The position numbers were made by a program, and so were the translations under genes. A stretch of DNA of 64,000 nt from Desulfosarcina widdelii. Its GTDB lineage: Bacteria > Desulfobacterota > Desulfobacteria > Desulfobacterales > Desulfosarcinaceae. The stretch spans positions 2,170,001-2,234,000 of the forward strand of contig NZ_AP021875.1 in NCBI RefSeq assembly GCF_009688965.1, given 5' to 3'. A model generated the notes under the pieces. It saw only the letters and a program-made list of their open reading frames with translations, searched no databases and was not told where the DNA came from. Below, one piece after another: positions 1 through 9,582 of the stretch (position 1 is the first letter of the stretch; each line of letters starts with the position of its first letter).

Positions 1-417
1 GCCGGCGGGGGACGCTACGACGGACTGGTCGGATCCTTGGGGGGCCCCGAGATCCCGGCCATCGGATTCGCCATCGGTTTCGACCGCCTGGCGGAAATTG
101 TTGCGGCCACATCGCCGGTGGCCGTCCGCCCCCCGCAACTGTTCATCGCCGCCCTCGGCGAAACGGCGCGGGCCAAAGCCTTCCAATGGGCCACCACGCT
201 GGGAACCGCGGGGATTGGCATTGCCATGGAATACGGCGAAAAAAGCCTCAAGGCCCAGATGAAGCAGGCCAACCGCCAGGGTGCCGGACAGGTGCTGATC
301 GTTGGAGAAAGCGAGTTGCAGGCCGGCAACGCGGTGCTGCGGAACATGGCCGACAAGACCCAGGTCGAAATTCCCATCGAGGGCATCGTTGAAAAGCTGA
401 TTCAGACGTTCGCCTGA
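1..417 (+). CDS. hisS: Histidyl-tRNA synthetase, C-terminal part (partial)
   Basis: The reading frame is open from the first base, so the 5' part of the gene lies outside the window. The visible 138 residues start inside the catalytic core with AGGRYDGLV and then GFAIGFDRL, the class II motif 3 region typical of HisRS. They continue into the alpha/beta anticodon-binding domain, ending in IPIEGIVEKLIQTFA. The enzyme charges tRNA-His in the cytoplasm. aspS follows after about 50 nt, a common hisS-aspS pairing, so the two are probably co-transcribed. Confidence 0.95.
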   Translation, partial: AGGGRYDGLVGSLGGPEIPAIGFAIGFDRLAEIVAATSPVAVRPPQLFIAALGETARAKAFQWATTLGTAGIGIAMEYGEKSLKAQMKQANRQGAGQVLIVGESELQAGNAVLRNMADKTQVEIPIEGIVEKLIQTFA

Positions 418-465
418 ACCGACACCTAATATAATTTTAAATTGCTGTTCGAAAGGAGCATTCCA

Positions 466-2283
466 TTGGCTGATATTCTCGGCGACATGAGAAGAACCCA
501 TCACTGCAACGCCTTGAGTGCCAAAGATATGGGGCAGGAAGTCGTCCTGATGGGCTGGGTCCTGCGGCGGCGGGACCACGGCGGGGTGATTTTCATCGAC
601 CTTCGCGACCGCGAGGGAATTACCCAGGTAGTTTTCAATCCGGAAATCAATCCGGAGGTGCATGCCAAAGCCCACGCCATTCGCAGCGAATACGTATTAG
701 GCGTTCGCGGCAAGGTGGAGCCGCGCCCCGACGGCATGGTCAACCCCAAGCTGCCCACCGGCGAAATCGAGGTACTGGTGGACAAACTGAAAATTCTCAA
801 TGCGGCCAAAACGCCACCCTTCCTGATCGAGGACAAGGTTGACGTCTCCGAGGCCATCCGCCTGAAAAACAGGCACCTGGACCTGCGCCGCCCGCCTTTG
901 CAGCGCAATATCATTACCCGGCACAAGGCCGGCGCGTCTGTGAGAAATTTTCTCAACGCCAACGGATTTCTCGACATCGAAACACCGGTGCTCACCAAAA
1001 GCACACCAGAAGGCGCCCGGGACTACCTGGTCCCCAGCCGGGTCAATGCCGGGCAGTTCTATGCCCTGCCCCAGTCGCCGCAGTTGTTCAAGCAGTTGTT
1101 GATGATCTCCGGATTCGACCGCTACTACCAGATCGTGCGCTGCTTTCGGGACGAGGACCTGCGGGCCGATCGCCAGCCCGAATTCACCCAGATCGATATG
1201 GAGATGTCCTTTGTGGGAGAAGAAGACCTCATGGCGATCAGCGAAGGCATGATGGCCAACCTGTTCGACGAAGTCCCGGGCCGATCCCTGGGCCTTCCCT
1301 TTCCCCGGCTGACCTATGCCGAAGCCATGGACCGCTATGGCCTGGACAAGCCCGACACCCGCTTCGGGCTGGAACTGGCCGATGTCTCCGACATCGTGGA
1401 GACTTCCGGGTTCAAGGTCTTTTCCAGTGTGGTTAAAAAAGGCGGTATCGTCAAAGCCCTCAACGCCAAAGGGTGCATCGACTTTTCTCGAAAGGAGATC
1501 GACGACCTCACCGAATTCGTGGCGGTCTACCGGGCCAAGGGCCTGGCCTGGATCAAGGTGCGCGAGGATGCCTGGCAGTCTCCCATCGCCAAATTCTTTA
1601 CCGACGAGGAGAAGGCCAAACTGGCCGAACGCATCGACATGGCCCCGGGAGACCTGGTCTTTTTCGTGGCCGACCAGCCCAAAGTCACCAACGAGGCCTT
1701 AGGCCATCTGCGCAACCATATAGGAAAAAAGCTGGGTCTGATCGACGAAAACGCCTTCAATTTCGTCTGGATCACCCAATTTCCCATGTTCGAATACGAC
1801 GAGACGGAAAAACGCTACCAGGCGCTCCATCACCCCTTCACCGCCCCTTTGGAAGAGGACTACGACAAGCTGGAAACCGATCCGCTGGCCGTTCGTTCCA
1901 GGGCCTACGACCTGGTGCTCAACGGTTTCGAAGTGGGCGGCGGCAGTATCCGTATACACGACATGGACCTGCAGCAGCGGGTCTTTGCAGCCCTGGGCAT
2001 GCAGCCGCAGGATTACCGGGAAAAATTCGGCTTTCTGCTGGACGCCCTGGAGTCCGGGGCACCGCCCCACGGCGGCATCGCCTTCGGGTTCGATCGTCTG
2101 GTCATGCTGCTGTGCGCCGAACCGTCCATCCGCGACGTCATCGCCTTCCCCAAAACCCAGCGGGCGGCCTGCCTGCTCACCAACGCACCGTCGGAAGCGG
2201 CCAAGGCTCAGTTGGACGAACTCTCCTTGAGGCTCAAACTCACGCTTACCGATGCCCAGGAGAAGGCCAACACAGACGAATAG
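466..2283 (+). CDS. aspS: Aspartyl-tRNA synthetase
   Basis: This is a bacterial-type class II AspRS of about 605 aa. It has an N-terminal OB-fold ([19 protein letters not shown]), then the catalytic domain with [18 protein letters not shown] (motif 2), an inserted GAD-type domain in the middle, and [13 protein letters not shown] (motif 3) near the end. I chose the TTG at 466 because AGGAG at 454-458 sits 7 nt upstream. An earlier in-frame TTG at 442 lies before that site, and an ATG at 487 would drop the residues ADILGD. The family can be discriminating or non-discriminating for tRNA-Asn; the sequence alone does not settle which. Confidence 0.95.
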   Translation: MADILGDMRRTHHCNALSAKDMGQEVVLMGWVLRRRDHGGVIFIDLRDREGITQVVFNPEINPEVHAKAHAIRSEYVLGVRGKVEPRPDGMVNPKLPTGEIEVLVDKLKILNAAKTPPFLIEDKVDVSEAIRLKNRHLDLRRPPLQRNIITRHKAGASVRNFLNANGFLDIETPVLTKSTPEGARDYLVPSRVNAGQFYALPQSPQLFKQLLMISGFDRYYQIVRCFRDEDLRADRQPEFTQIDMEMSFVGEEDLMAISEGMMANLFDEVPGRSLGLPFPRLTYAEAMDRYGLDKPDTRFGLELADVSDIVETSGFKVFSSVVKKGGIVKALNAKGCIDFSRKEIDDLTEFVAVYRAKGLAWIKVREDAWQSPIAKFFTDEEKAKLAERIDMAPGDLVFFVADQPKVTNEALGHLRNHIGKKLGLIDENAFNFVWITQFPMFEYDETEKRYQALHHPFTAPLEEDYDKLETDPLAVRSRAYDLVLNGFEVGGGSIRIHDMDLQQRVFAALGMQPQDYREKFGFLLDALESGAPPHGGIAFGFDRLVMLLCAEPSIRDVIAFPKTQRAACLLTNAPSEAAKAQLDELSLRLKLTLTDAQEKANTDE

Positions 2284-2440
2284 AAGAACGTTGAACATCT
2301 GATGAAATGAACGTCCAACATCGAACGTCCAACATCGAATTTTGAACAAGGTGTTGCGCCGTTATTGAGGTGGTGGAATGATCTCGCCATTCGATGTTTA
2401 GCGTTCGATGTTCAATGTTCGGCGTTCTTGATCGTTCCAT
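2284..2440 (+). repeat. Heptad-phrase intergenic repeat with inverted arms
   Basis: The DNA after aspS is built of 7-bp phrases: GAACGTC CAACATC GAACGTC CAACATC GAATTTT GAACAAG at about 2309-2350. Related phrases occur in opposite orientation (CGATGTT, GCGTTCG, GGCGTTC) at about 2392-2428, so the two clusters can pair as a long imperfect hairpin. No coding potential is visible. Similar 7-bp phrasing recurs in other gaps of this window. The rest of the 396-nt gap up to 2679 holds a truncated palindromic element and the leader of the next gene. Confidence 0.6.
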
Positions 2441-2451
2441 TTATGTTCCAT

Positions 2452-2552
2452 CCTGAGAATACCGCCATCGCGGGTGCCGAAGGCAGCGTACTTAAGGGTA
2501 CGCCGTAGTGACGAAGGATACGCGTAACGCCGATATCGGCTTTTTTACGAGT
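2452..2552 (+). repeat. Truncated copy of dispersed palindromic element A
   Basis: The stretch starting CCTGAGAATACCGCCATCGC and running through TGCCGAAGGCAGCGTA is nearly identical to 41074-41100. It ends with GATATCGG followed by CTTTTTTACG, like the right ends of the copies at 14728-14852 and 41019-41163. The left terminal inverted repeat is missing here, so this copy is truncated. Confidence 0.6.
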
Positions 2553-2679
2553 CCGTCATTCTTGACACCCCCCCTCCGATCCACTATCTGTGTACCATTT
2601 CACCCTTGACACCGACCGGCCGTTGAGCAACCTGTAGCCGGAACCGGTTTTCGTGTGCACCCCTTATCAAGGAGCCCAG

Positions 2680-5085
2680 ATGACCGCAAAAAACGAAGTA
2701 CAACTCGCCGACCTGCGCTGCCTTTGCGATCCTTCCATGTTCAATTTCAAAACCACCGCCGATGTCGATCCGCTGGATCAGGTGATCGGCCAGGAGCGGG
2801 CGGTGCGGGCCATCACCTTCGGCCTGGAGATGCAGAGCAGCGGATACCACATCTTCGTTACCGGTCCGGAGGGGACCGGGAAAACCACGATCGTGCAGGA
2901 AATCGTCCGCAAGGCGGCCATAACGCTGCCCTCACCGCCGGACTGGGTCATGATCAATAATTTCAAGGATGAATACCGGCCGCGGTCCCTGCCGTTGACC
3001 CCGGGGCAGGCCGTCCGTTTTGCCAAAAGCCTCAACCGGCTGGTCAGCGATCTGAAGATACGCCTGCCCAAAACGTTCCAGGCCGATCCGTTTCGTGAGA
3101 AGGTCAATGAAATCCAGAAACGCTACGGCGAACGGAAAAAGGCACAGTTCGAAACCCTGGACCGCTCAGCCCGGGAAAAACATCTCAAGGTGGAAAAGAC
3201 GCCGTCCGGCTACCAGACCGTTCCCATGGACGGCGAAGAGCCTTTTACCCAGGAAGCCTTCGAAAAACTCCCTGAGCAACAGCGCGCCGCCATCGAAGAG
3301 ACCGTGCAAGCCTTCCAGGAGGAGATTCAGACGGCCATGCTTGAAGTCAGCCGGATCAATCAGGCCCAGCAGAAGGAAATTCAGCAGTTTGCGGGAGAAT
3401 CGGCCCGCTTCGTGGTTAAAAACCGAATGGATCTGATCCGCGAGGATTATCGGGATCAGGAGAAAGTGCTCCGGTTTCTGGATGAAATGCAGGAGGACAT
3501 GGTGGACAATGTGGGGCTCTTTTTGCCCCAGCAAAAAGAAGGCAACGGCAATGAAGTGCCGCCCGACACCCTGGAACTCTCCTTGAACCGCTATAAGGTC
3601 AATGTACTGGAGGACCGCAACGGTCTTGAAGGTGCCCCGGTGGTGTTCGAACCCAATCCCACCTACCAGAATGTATTCGGGCGCATTGAGAAGAAGGCCT
3701 TTATGGGCACCCTGGTCACCGACTTCACCATGGTGCAGTCAGGCTCCCTGCTCCAGGCCAACGGCGGCTTTCTCATCCTCGAGGTGGAGTCCGTGTTGAC
3801 TCATCCACAGGTCTGGGAATCCCTTAAACGGGCCCTTCAAAATAAACGGCTGTTCATCGAAGATATGACCCGCGACATGGGACTGGGTACCGCCTCTCTC
3901 CGTCCGGAGCCGGTGGAACTGGACGTGAAGGTGATTCTTCTGGGGGGATACGAGCCGTTTCAGCTTCTCCAGAACTACGACTCCAAATTCAACAAAATCT
4001 TCAAGGTGCGTGCGGATTTCGACTACGAAGTGGCCCGAACCGATGAAACCGTTCGGCTCTACGCCCAGTTTATCGCCCGGGTCTGCCGCGACGAGGGACT
4101 GCTGCCGTTTACGGCCGACGGCGTCTCGGCCGTCGTCGAATATGGCGAAAAAGCCATCGACAGCAAAAACAAGCTCTCTTTGCGCTTCGGCAGCGTCGTT
4201 GCGGTGATTAAAGAGGCCGATTACTGGGCAAAAAAAGAGAATTCCGAACTGGTGACATCGGCCCACGTGGTCAAAGCCTTCACGGAGCATCGCTTCCGCT
4301 ACAATCTCTATGAGGAGAAAATCCACGAAAACTATGTGGACGACACCATCATGATCGACGTGGCCGGCGAGGCCGTGGGCCAGGTCAACGCCCTGGCCGT
4401 CTACCAGATGGGCGAAATCGCCTTCGGCAGGCCGTCACGCATCACCGCGGAAACCTACATGGGCAAACCCGGCGTCGTCAACATCGAACGGGAATCCAAG
4501 CTTTCCGGCAAAACCCACGACAAAGGAGTTCTGATCCTCTCGGGATATTTAGGCCGTACCTTCGCCCAGCGCTACCCCCTGAACCTTTCCATCAGCCTGA
4601 CCTTCGAACAGAGTTACAGCGGCGTAGACGGGGACAGCGCCTCGTCCACGGAATTGTATGCCATCCTTTCCAGCCTCTCCGGGATTCCCATCCGGCAGGG
4701 CATTGCCGTTACCGGATCGGTGAACCAGAAAGGTCAGGTTCAGGCCATCGGCGGCGTCAACCAAAAAATCGAGGGATTCTTCGACGTGTGCCGCAGCAAG
4801 GGGCTTACCGGCGGCCAGGGCGTCATGATCCCGGCGGCCAACGTGAAAAACCTGATGCTCAAGAAAAGCGTCATCGCCGCCGTCGAAAAAGGGGAGTTTG
4901 CCATCTGGCAGGTGGCGACCGTGGAAGAAGGCATCGAAATTCTCACCGGAACGCCAGCCGGCACCCCCGACGCTGAGGGAAATTTCCCGCAAGACACCGT
5001 GTACGGCCGGGTGCAGAAAAAACTGGAGAACTACCTGAAGCAAAGCCTGAAGCTGAAGAAAGCCGGGGAATCGTTCGACAGTTGA
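2680..5085 (+). CDS. Lon-related ATP-dependent protease (AAA_32 / LonB-like)
   Basis: This 801-aa protein has a Walker A motif, GPEGTGKTT, at residues 62-70. A long helical insertion follows at about 110-260, and a C-terminal Lon (S16) protease domain closes the protein. The catalytic dyad is visible as S653 in GDSAS and K696 in NQKIEGFF. Their 43-residue spacing matches the Ser-Lys spacing of classical Lon. There is no transmembrane segment, so it is the soluble Lon-related type rather than archaeal membrane LonB. The start at ATG 2680 is set by AAGGAG at 2669-2674. A GTG at 2653 precedes that site. Its role is inferred as cytoplasmic protein quality control; substrates are unknown. Confidence 0.9.
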   Translation: MTAKNEVQLADLRCLCDPSMFNFKTTADVDPLDQVIGQERAVRAITFGLEMQSSGYHIFVTGPEGTGKTTIVQEIVRKAAITLPSPPDWVMINNFKDEYRPRSLPLTPGQAVRFAKSLNRLVSDLKIRLPKTFQADPFREKVNEIQKRYGERKKAQFETLDRSAREKHLKVEKTPSGYQTVPMDGEEPFTQEAFEKLPEQQRAAIEETVQAFQEEIQTAMLEVSRINQAQQKEIQQFAGESARFVVKNRMDLIREDYRDQEKVLRFLDEMQEDMVDNVGLFLPQQKEGNGNEVPPDTLELSLNRYKVNVLEDRNGLEGAPVVFEPNPTYQNVFGRIEKKAFMGTLVTDFTMVQSGSLLQANGGFLILEVESVLTHPQVWESLKRALQNKRLFIEDMTRDMGLGTASLRPEPVELDVKVILLGGYEPFQLLQNYDSKFNKIFKVRADFDYEVARTDETVRLYAQFIARVCRDEGLLPFTADGVSAVVEYGEKAIDSKNKLSLRFGSVVAVIKEADYWAKKENSELVTSAHVVKAFTEHRFRYNLYEEKIHENYVDDTIMIDVAGEAVGQVNALAVYQMGEIAFGRPSRITAETYMGKPGVVNIERESKLSGKTHDKGVLILSGYLGRTFAQRYPLNLSISLTFEQSYSGVDGDSASSTELYAILSSLSGIPIRQGIAVTGSVNQKGQVQAIGGVNQKIEGFFDVCRSKGLTGGQGVMIPAANVKNLMLKKSVIAAVEKGEFAIWQVATVEEGIEILTGTPAGTPDAEGNFPQDTVYGRVQKKLENYLKQSLKLKKAGESFDS

Positions 5086-5135
5086 AGGGCAAATGGGCAC
5101 CCGATTTCAGTTATCGAATTGAAAGCGTCGACGCC

Positions 5136-6257
5136 ATGACAGACCGAAACCGTGATGAAATCGACAGAAGGGTCATCCGGGATCTCAAGACACGCTCGAC
5201 CCCGGGAATCGTCTTCTACGTTCTGCTCGCCCTGTTGATTCTAATTTCGGACGATTTCTACCATCGCCAACCGAATGTCTCGCTGGCGTTCTTTGCATCG
5301 ATTCTCGGTATCTGCTTGTTCCGGCTGATCCATCTCCCGATTTACAGATGGACAGACGGCACCCAGGGACAGCTGAACCGGGTCATTTTCTTTGCCAGCG
5401 TATTGTTGACGGCAATGATCTGGGGCTTCTTTTTTGTTCGCTTCATGACCCTTGATGACGAGCACACCGCCAAACTGCTCATGGCCATCTGCACAGCCGG
5501 GCTCAGCGCCGGCGGTGTTGTCGCCTTCGTACCCAACCTGGGATTGTCGGTGGTCTTTAACTTCTCCATGCTGGTTCCGACCGTCGCCGTCATGATTGTC
5601 CGGCAAATCAACCTGCCGCTGGCCCTTTCCATCCTATTGTTTTCCATCTACCTGGTAATGATGACCTTAAGGGCCAATCGGGAATATTGGAAAGCGTTGG
5701 AAAACGAACTTCTGTTGATCGAGAAAACAGAGGAATTGAATACGCTCAGCCGCATCGACGATCTTACCGGCCTCTACAACCGGCGCCATTTCGACGAACG
5801 TCTCGACCATGAATGGAAAAAGGCCGAACGGGTTCAACGCCCGCCGACCCTTTTGCTGTGTGACATCGACCACTTCAAGCAGATCAACGATCAATACGGC
5901 CACCAGGCCGGGGACGAATTTCTGAAACTGACGGCAAGCCTTCTAAGAACCGTATTCAAACGGAATACGGATCTGGTGGCCCGTTATGGCGGCGAGGAGT
6001 TCATCGTACTGATGACCGACATCGATCCGGACTCCGCCTATGGACTGGCAGAGGAAATGCGCCGCCGAATGGCCGAGATACTGATGCCTTACAAAGGCCA
6101 CAACATCTCGGCCACGATGAGCATCGGCGTCGCCAGCGACACCCCTGCCAACGCAACGCGGGAAAGCCTGATTTCCAGAGCCGACAACGCGCTCTACCAG
6201 GCCAAACAAAAAGGCCGCAACCGAACGGAGATGGATCGATCCGGCAGTTTCCGATAG
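5136..6257 (+). CDS. Membrane-anchored diguanylate cyclase (GGDEF)
   Basis: The protein is about 373 aa. Six hydrophobic segments fill residues ~20-190, for example GIVFYVLLALLILISDD and LPLALSILLFSIYLVMM. A C-terminal GGDEF domain starts at DDLTGLYNRRHFDERL and carries RYGGEEF as its active-site loop, so it should make cyclic di-GMP. No RxxD inhibitory site is obvious before the loop. The six-helix N-terminus is presumably a membrane sensor of unknown ligand. I prefer ATG 5136. The frame is open back to a TTG at 5082 that overlaps the protease stop, so an 18-residue longer form is possible. Confidence 0.88.
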   Translation: MTDRNRDEIDRRVIRDLKTRSTPGIVFYVLLALLILISDDFYHRQPNVSLAFFASILGICLFRLIHLPIYRWTDGTQGQLNRVIFFASVLLTAMIWGFFFVRFMTLDDEHTAKLLMAICTAGLSAGGVVAFVPNLGLSVVFNFSMLVPTVAVMIVRQINLPLALSILLFSIYLVMMTLRANREYWKALENELLLIEKTEELNTLSRIDDLTGLYNRRHFDERLDHEWKKAERVQRPPTLLLCDIDHFKQINDQYGHQAGDEFLKLTASLLRTVFKRNTDLVARYGGEEFIVLMTDIDPDSAYGLAEEMRRRMAEILMPYKGHNISATMSIGVASDTPANATRESLISRADNALYQAKQKGRNRTEMDRSGSFR

Positions 6258-6320
6258 TCTCCCACCTTTCTCACCGCCGTCTATCGACCGCACCTAAAAT
6301 GAGGAAACGAAATCGCCGGC

Positions 6321-6983
6321 CTATCTTTTGAAAAGGGCAATGGGCGACGGGCACAAATCGTTCATCTCCGCCAGATCCGCCGTGGCGCAGTACCCCATGG
6401 AGAGATACCCCCGGTCAAGGCCCATCTGGGTAATGACCTGGATGTGGGTGTGGTAGAACCAGTTCCCGTTTTCGTGAAAATCGCCGATCTTGGCAAAGGG
6501 TTCGCCGGCGGCAAAAGTCTGCCCGACAGCCGGCAGGCGGGTTTTGCACAAATGGCCATAAAAACTGTAGAACGTTTCGAAACGGTCGCCGGCATGCTGC
6601 AGCAGCACGTAGCCGCCGTAATTGCCCTCCCCGCTCTCGTATCCGCTTGCGGTCACCGTGGCATTCAAAGGGGCATGCAGCGGAGTTCCCAAGCCGACGA
6701 TCACATCCAGGCCCAAATGGATGAATCGCTGATCGACCACCATCTGGGGGCAATCCCCCAGCAGGGTGTCCCGATTCTCCAGGTAAGGGGCAAATCCCCA
6801 GCTGTAGGTCGTTCCCATCTTTTCGTCGAGAACTTTTTGAAACCCTTTCTGATCCCGGACATCCAGGCCTTCGAGAAGCGGGCTATTCGGTGAAAGATCC
6901 GCAACGAAGGGATCGCCGGTCAGGTTGTCGAATACCGGACGATGGTCGATCTTCTCGTTGTACAGCATGAACGGGTAGTACAT
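6321..6983 (-). CDS. M23-family (LytM-like) metalloenzyme lacking a signal peptide
   Basis: This 220-aa protein keeps the M23 metal site: HLGLD (HxxxD), YGHL and the HTHIQV HxH motif. It has no signal peptide or membrane segment, so it should be cytoplasmic and is unlikely to cut peptidoglycan. The region from HLGLD to the C-terminus (GNYGGYVLLQH, TFYSFYGHL, AGEPFAKIG) resembles, from memory, the M23 module found between kinase and class III aminotransferase domains in large bacterial fusions. AGGAG sits just before the ATG. It lies 14 nt downstream of the KamA-like gene in the same orientation, so the two form an operon and probably share a pathway. Confidence 0.75.
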   Translation of the reverse strand: MYYPFMLYNEKIDHRPVFDNLTGDPFVADLSPNSPLLEGLDVRDQKGFQKVLDEKMGTTYSWGFAPYLENRDTLLGDCPQMVVDQRFIHLGLDVIVGLGTPLHAPLNATVTASGYESGEGNYGGYVLLQHAGDRFETFYSFYGHLCKTRLPAVGQTFAAGEPFAKIGDFHENGNWFYHTHIQVITQMGLDRGYLSMGYCATADLAEMNDLCPSPIALFKR

Positions 6984-6997
6984 ATAGGATCTCCTGA

Positions 6998-9460
6998 TCA
7001 GGACAATGCAAAGTCCGTCGTTTTCAGTAAACCGGCCACCGGCACCACCGGCCGGCCGGCGGGATCTTCCTTCACCGTCTCCGGCCAGGCAAAATCCGGA
7101 GCCATGGCGGTGAAGTATGAAAGATCGTAGGGCAGCAGCTTGACGGAGAGCGCCTCATCTTTCCCCACGATGGTGGAAGACAAGCCGAAATCCACCTCGC
7201 CCAGAATGGTGCGAATGATGTAGCGGGGAATTTCGCGCCCGCTGCCTTCCCGGCGCACCCGCGTGGCGATGTCGACCACGTCGTACAGGGCCACTGGATT
7301 GTCCCGGTTCCAGCGCTCCTGGACCGGCAGCCCGGCCACGTAGAGGTGGTGGAACTCGATGCCGGCTTGGCGGCAGGTGTAAGCCAGCAGGTGGATGGCC
7401 TCGGCCGTATCGTTGATTCTACCCAAAAGCGGGGTGTTGGCATAAACGGTGATGCCCCTGTTGTTCAGTTGGCGGGCCAGCCGGGTGTGCTCCGGCCGCA
7501 GCTCGTCGGCGGTCAGAAACTGGGTTTCGATTTCCAGGCGCAGGGGGTTGACCATGGTCAGCCGGTTCATGGCCGCCAACTGGTCGATAACCGCCGGGGT
7601 GAAGCGCTCCGGCTGGTAGTTGAAGGCCAGGCTTCGCAGCCGCACCGCATTCACATGCGGGGTCTCTTCCAGAGCCCGCACGATGCGGCGGATTTGGGAA
7701 ACAGAATCGACGGCATCCGTTTTCGATACGACAACCACATCGGTGATGCGCTCGTCGCCGCGAATATAGTAAAGGTCCTCGTCCATGGCATCGGCATCGA
7801 TCTCCACCCGGGTTTCATGGACCCGCGACAGGGTGGCGGAACCGGTCTGGACAATCGACGGGGCGATCCCGCCGCATTCGGTTAAGAGCGGCAGGACCGC
7901 ATCGGTGGTTTCCGGTTGGGGGGTCATGCCGCCGCCCAGGCGCAGGGGGCGCGGCCCCAAAAAGAGCGATTCGTCCCCAATCTGGGCCATGTACTGGATG
8001 TCGATGGTGCCCTCTTCGTTGACCCGGATGTTTTCCAGTTCGTTGGCGATGGGGGCGAATTGTTTGAAATAGTCCGGCGTGTAGGGGCTGCGGATCCAGA
8101 TGAAATTGTCGTTTTCGGCCACCGGTTCCACCGCCCATCCGCTGGAATTCCAGTCCATCTTGCCGATGGGCGTGGCCGTGCAGATGCGCGGAATGACGCG
8201 GTCGGACAGATGCGCCCGCAGATAGCCGCCCGCGGCCAGTCCTTTGGAGATCGGCGCCCAGTAAACCGTGTTGCCGTGAATGGGGCTGCAGGGGATGTAG
8301 ATGTAGTGCAGTTCGGCCCCGGCCCCCCGCAGCAGACTGAACAGGCGCACCAGTTCGGGCCCCTGGTCGTTGCAATCGTTCAAAAAGGGTGTCTGAACGT
8401 AGACGGCGATGCCACTTCTCACCAGATCGGAAATGATCTCCAGGCTCTGGGGCGAGATCTCGTCGGGGTGGATGAAATGGGTGGCCACTTCCATGCGCTT
8501 GCCGCGGTCCTGAAGCTCGAGATTTTTGCGTTTCAGGTAGCGCAGCAGTTCGCCGTCGTCCGACAGAAACATGTGGGGATAGTAGGCGATGGACCGGGTG
8601 GCCAGCCGCAGGCACTGGACATGCTTCACTTCCATGAGCCCGTCGATGGCCGTGGCCATGTTTTTGCGGTTCATGAAGGGATCGCCCCCGGTGATCACGA
8701 TCTCCTTGATGCTCGGAGAATTGGCCACATGCTCGATGGCCTTTTGCACGTCCGCCGGGGTGGGATTGGCCTCGTTGCGAGACTCTTTGTGCTTGCGGAA
8801 ACAGAAGCGGCAATAGACCGGGCAGCTCATATTTAAAAGGAAGATGACCCGGTTTTCATACATCTGCTCCAAAAGCCCCTGATGGAACTGGCCGATCCAG
8901 GTATTGGTGTGTCCGGCGGGATCCAGTTCTTCCAAAAAGGGCATGTACTGGTAGGCCACGTCTCTGGAGACCCGCATCTGACGGATGGTATGCATTGACA
9001 GGCGCACCGGATAGGTATCGAGCACCGCCTGCATGTTCGCCCGGTCTCCATCGGCCAGCCGGGTGTTGGTCACCTTTTCCAATTGCTCGGTGGAACGGAT
9101 GGAGAGGAACCGTTCGCCGGGCAGGATGACTTCCAGGATGGCCATCAACAGCAGATGCGGCAGCTCGACATCGTTGATGACGATCGGACCGGTACCGTCC
9201 GCTTTGCCCAACTTCGCCAGCAGCTCGGCAAAAAATCCGTCGGGCCGGTCGGGATAACCGCAGGCCTCCAGCAGCCGGGCGACCTTGGCCTGTCCTTCCC
9301 CGGCTTGAATGATCCCGTAAAACGAGGGCCCTACCAGGGATTTGACGCCATAATGGTCGAGGAAATCGTTCAAGGCGGCAACCAGGCTCTCCAAGGTTAC
9401 CTGAATCTCTTCCCCCGAATGCTCAAAAACTACGTTTAATTCGGTGTTACGTTCCAACAT
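6998..9460 (-). CDS. Double-barrel KamA-like radical SAM protein (lysine 2,3-aminomutase family)
   Basis: This 820-aa protein is about twice the usual KamA length. The first half is a normal KamA-type radical SAM domain: CPVYCRFC (C213, C217, C220) for the 4Fe-4S cluster, ITGGDPF at 256-262, and TPIGKMDW with K434 as a candidate PLP lysine. Residues ~570-790 repeat the same fold but without the cysteines; the GGD becomes SKTD and the GK becomes GE (E755). Paired segments include GIAVYVQTPFLND/GITVYANTPLLGR and IPRICTATPIG/IPRYIIRTILG. Residues 1-200 are an extra N-terminal region. It is divergent from the IclR gene and co-oriented with the M23 gene. The substrate is unknown; an amino-acid mutase role is inferred. 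Confidence 0.85.
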   Translation of the reverse strand: MLERNTELNVVFEHSGEEIQVTLESLVAALNDFLDHYGVKSLVGPSFYGIIQAGEGQAKVARLLEACGYPDRPDGFFAELLAKLGKADGTGPIVINDVELPHLLLMAILEVILPGERFLSIRSTEQLEKVTNTRLADGDRANMQAVLDTYPVRLSMHTIRQMRVSRDVAYQYMPFLEELDPAGHTNTWIGQFHQGLLEQMYENRVIFLLNMSCPVYCRFCFRKHKESRNEANPTPADVQKAIEHVANSPSIKEIVITGGDPFMNRKNMATAIDGLMEVKHVQCLRLATRSIAYYPHMFLSDDGELLRYLKRKNLELQDRGKRMEVATHFIHPDEISPQSLEIISDLVRSGIAVYVQTPFLNDCNDQGPELVRLFSLLRGAGAELHYIYIPCSPIHGNTVYWAPISKGLAAGGYLRAHLSDRVIPRICTATPIGKMDWNSSGWAVEPVAENDNFIWIRSPYTPDYFKQFAPIANELENIRVNEEGTIDIQYMAQIGDESLFLGPRPLRLGGGMTPQPETTDAVLPLLTECGGIAPSIVQTGSATLSRVHETRVEIDADAMDEDLYYIRGDERITDVVVVSKTDAVDSVSQIRRIVRALEETPHVNAVRLRSLAFNYQPERFTPAVIDQLAAMNRLTMVNPLRLEIETQFLTADELRPEHTRLARQLNNRGITVYANTPLLGRINDTAEAIHLLAYTCRQAGIEFHHLYVAGLPVQERWNRDNPVALYDVVDIATRVRREGSGREIPRYIIRTILGEVDFGLSSTIVGKDEALSVKLLPYDLSYFTAMAPDFAWPETVKEDPAGRPVVPVAGLLKTTDFALS

Positions 9461-9496
9461 GCCCCACCCCCTGCAATGCTGAATTAAAATTAGGAA

Positions 9497-9557
9497 TTGA
9501 CATTCGTTTGCAAACCTGCCATATTAACTATTATAGTAATACTATTTCTATAATAGT
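9497..9557 (+). promoter_or_regulatory. Divergent promoter/operator between KamA-like and IclR genes
   Basis: TTGACA at 9497-9502 is a good -35 for the IclR gene, with an AT-rich -10 region near 9521-9527. Two palindromes overlap it: GTTTGCAAAC at 9506-9515, and ACTATTATAG (9527-9536) with its exact complement CTATAATAGT (9548-9557). The position fits autoregulation and control of the divergent KamA-like gene by the IclR protein. The -10 assignment is inference. Confidence 0.55.
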
Positions 9558-9582
9558 ACGATTCTAAATCCCCCAAAACGCA

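Noticed and set aside
7916..8836. 306-codon plus-strand frame inside the KamA-like gene
   Set aside because: It is a shadow of the minus-strand coding sequence and shows no recognisable motif.
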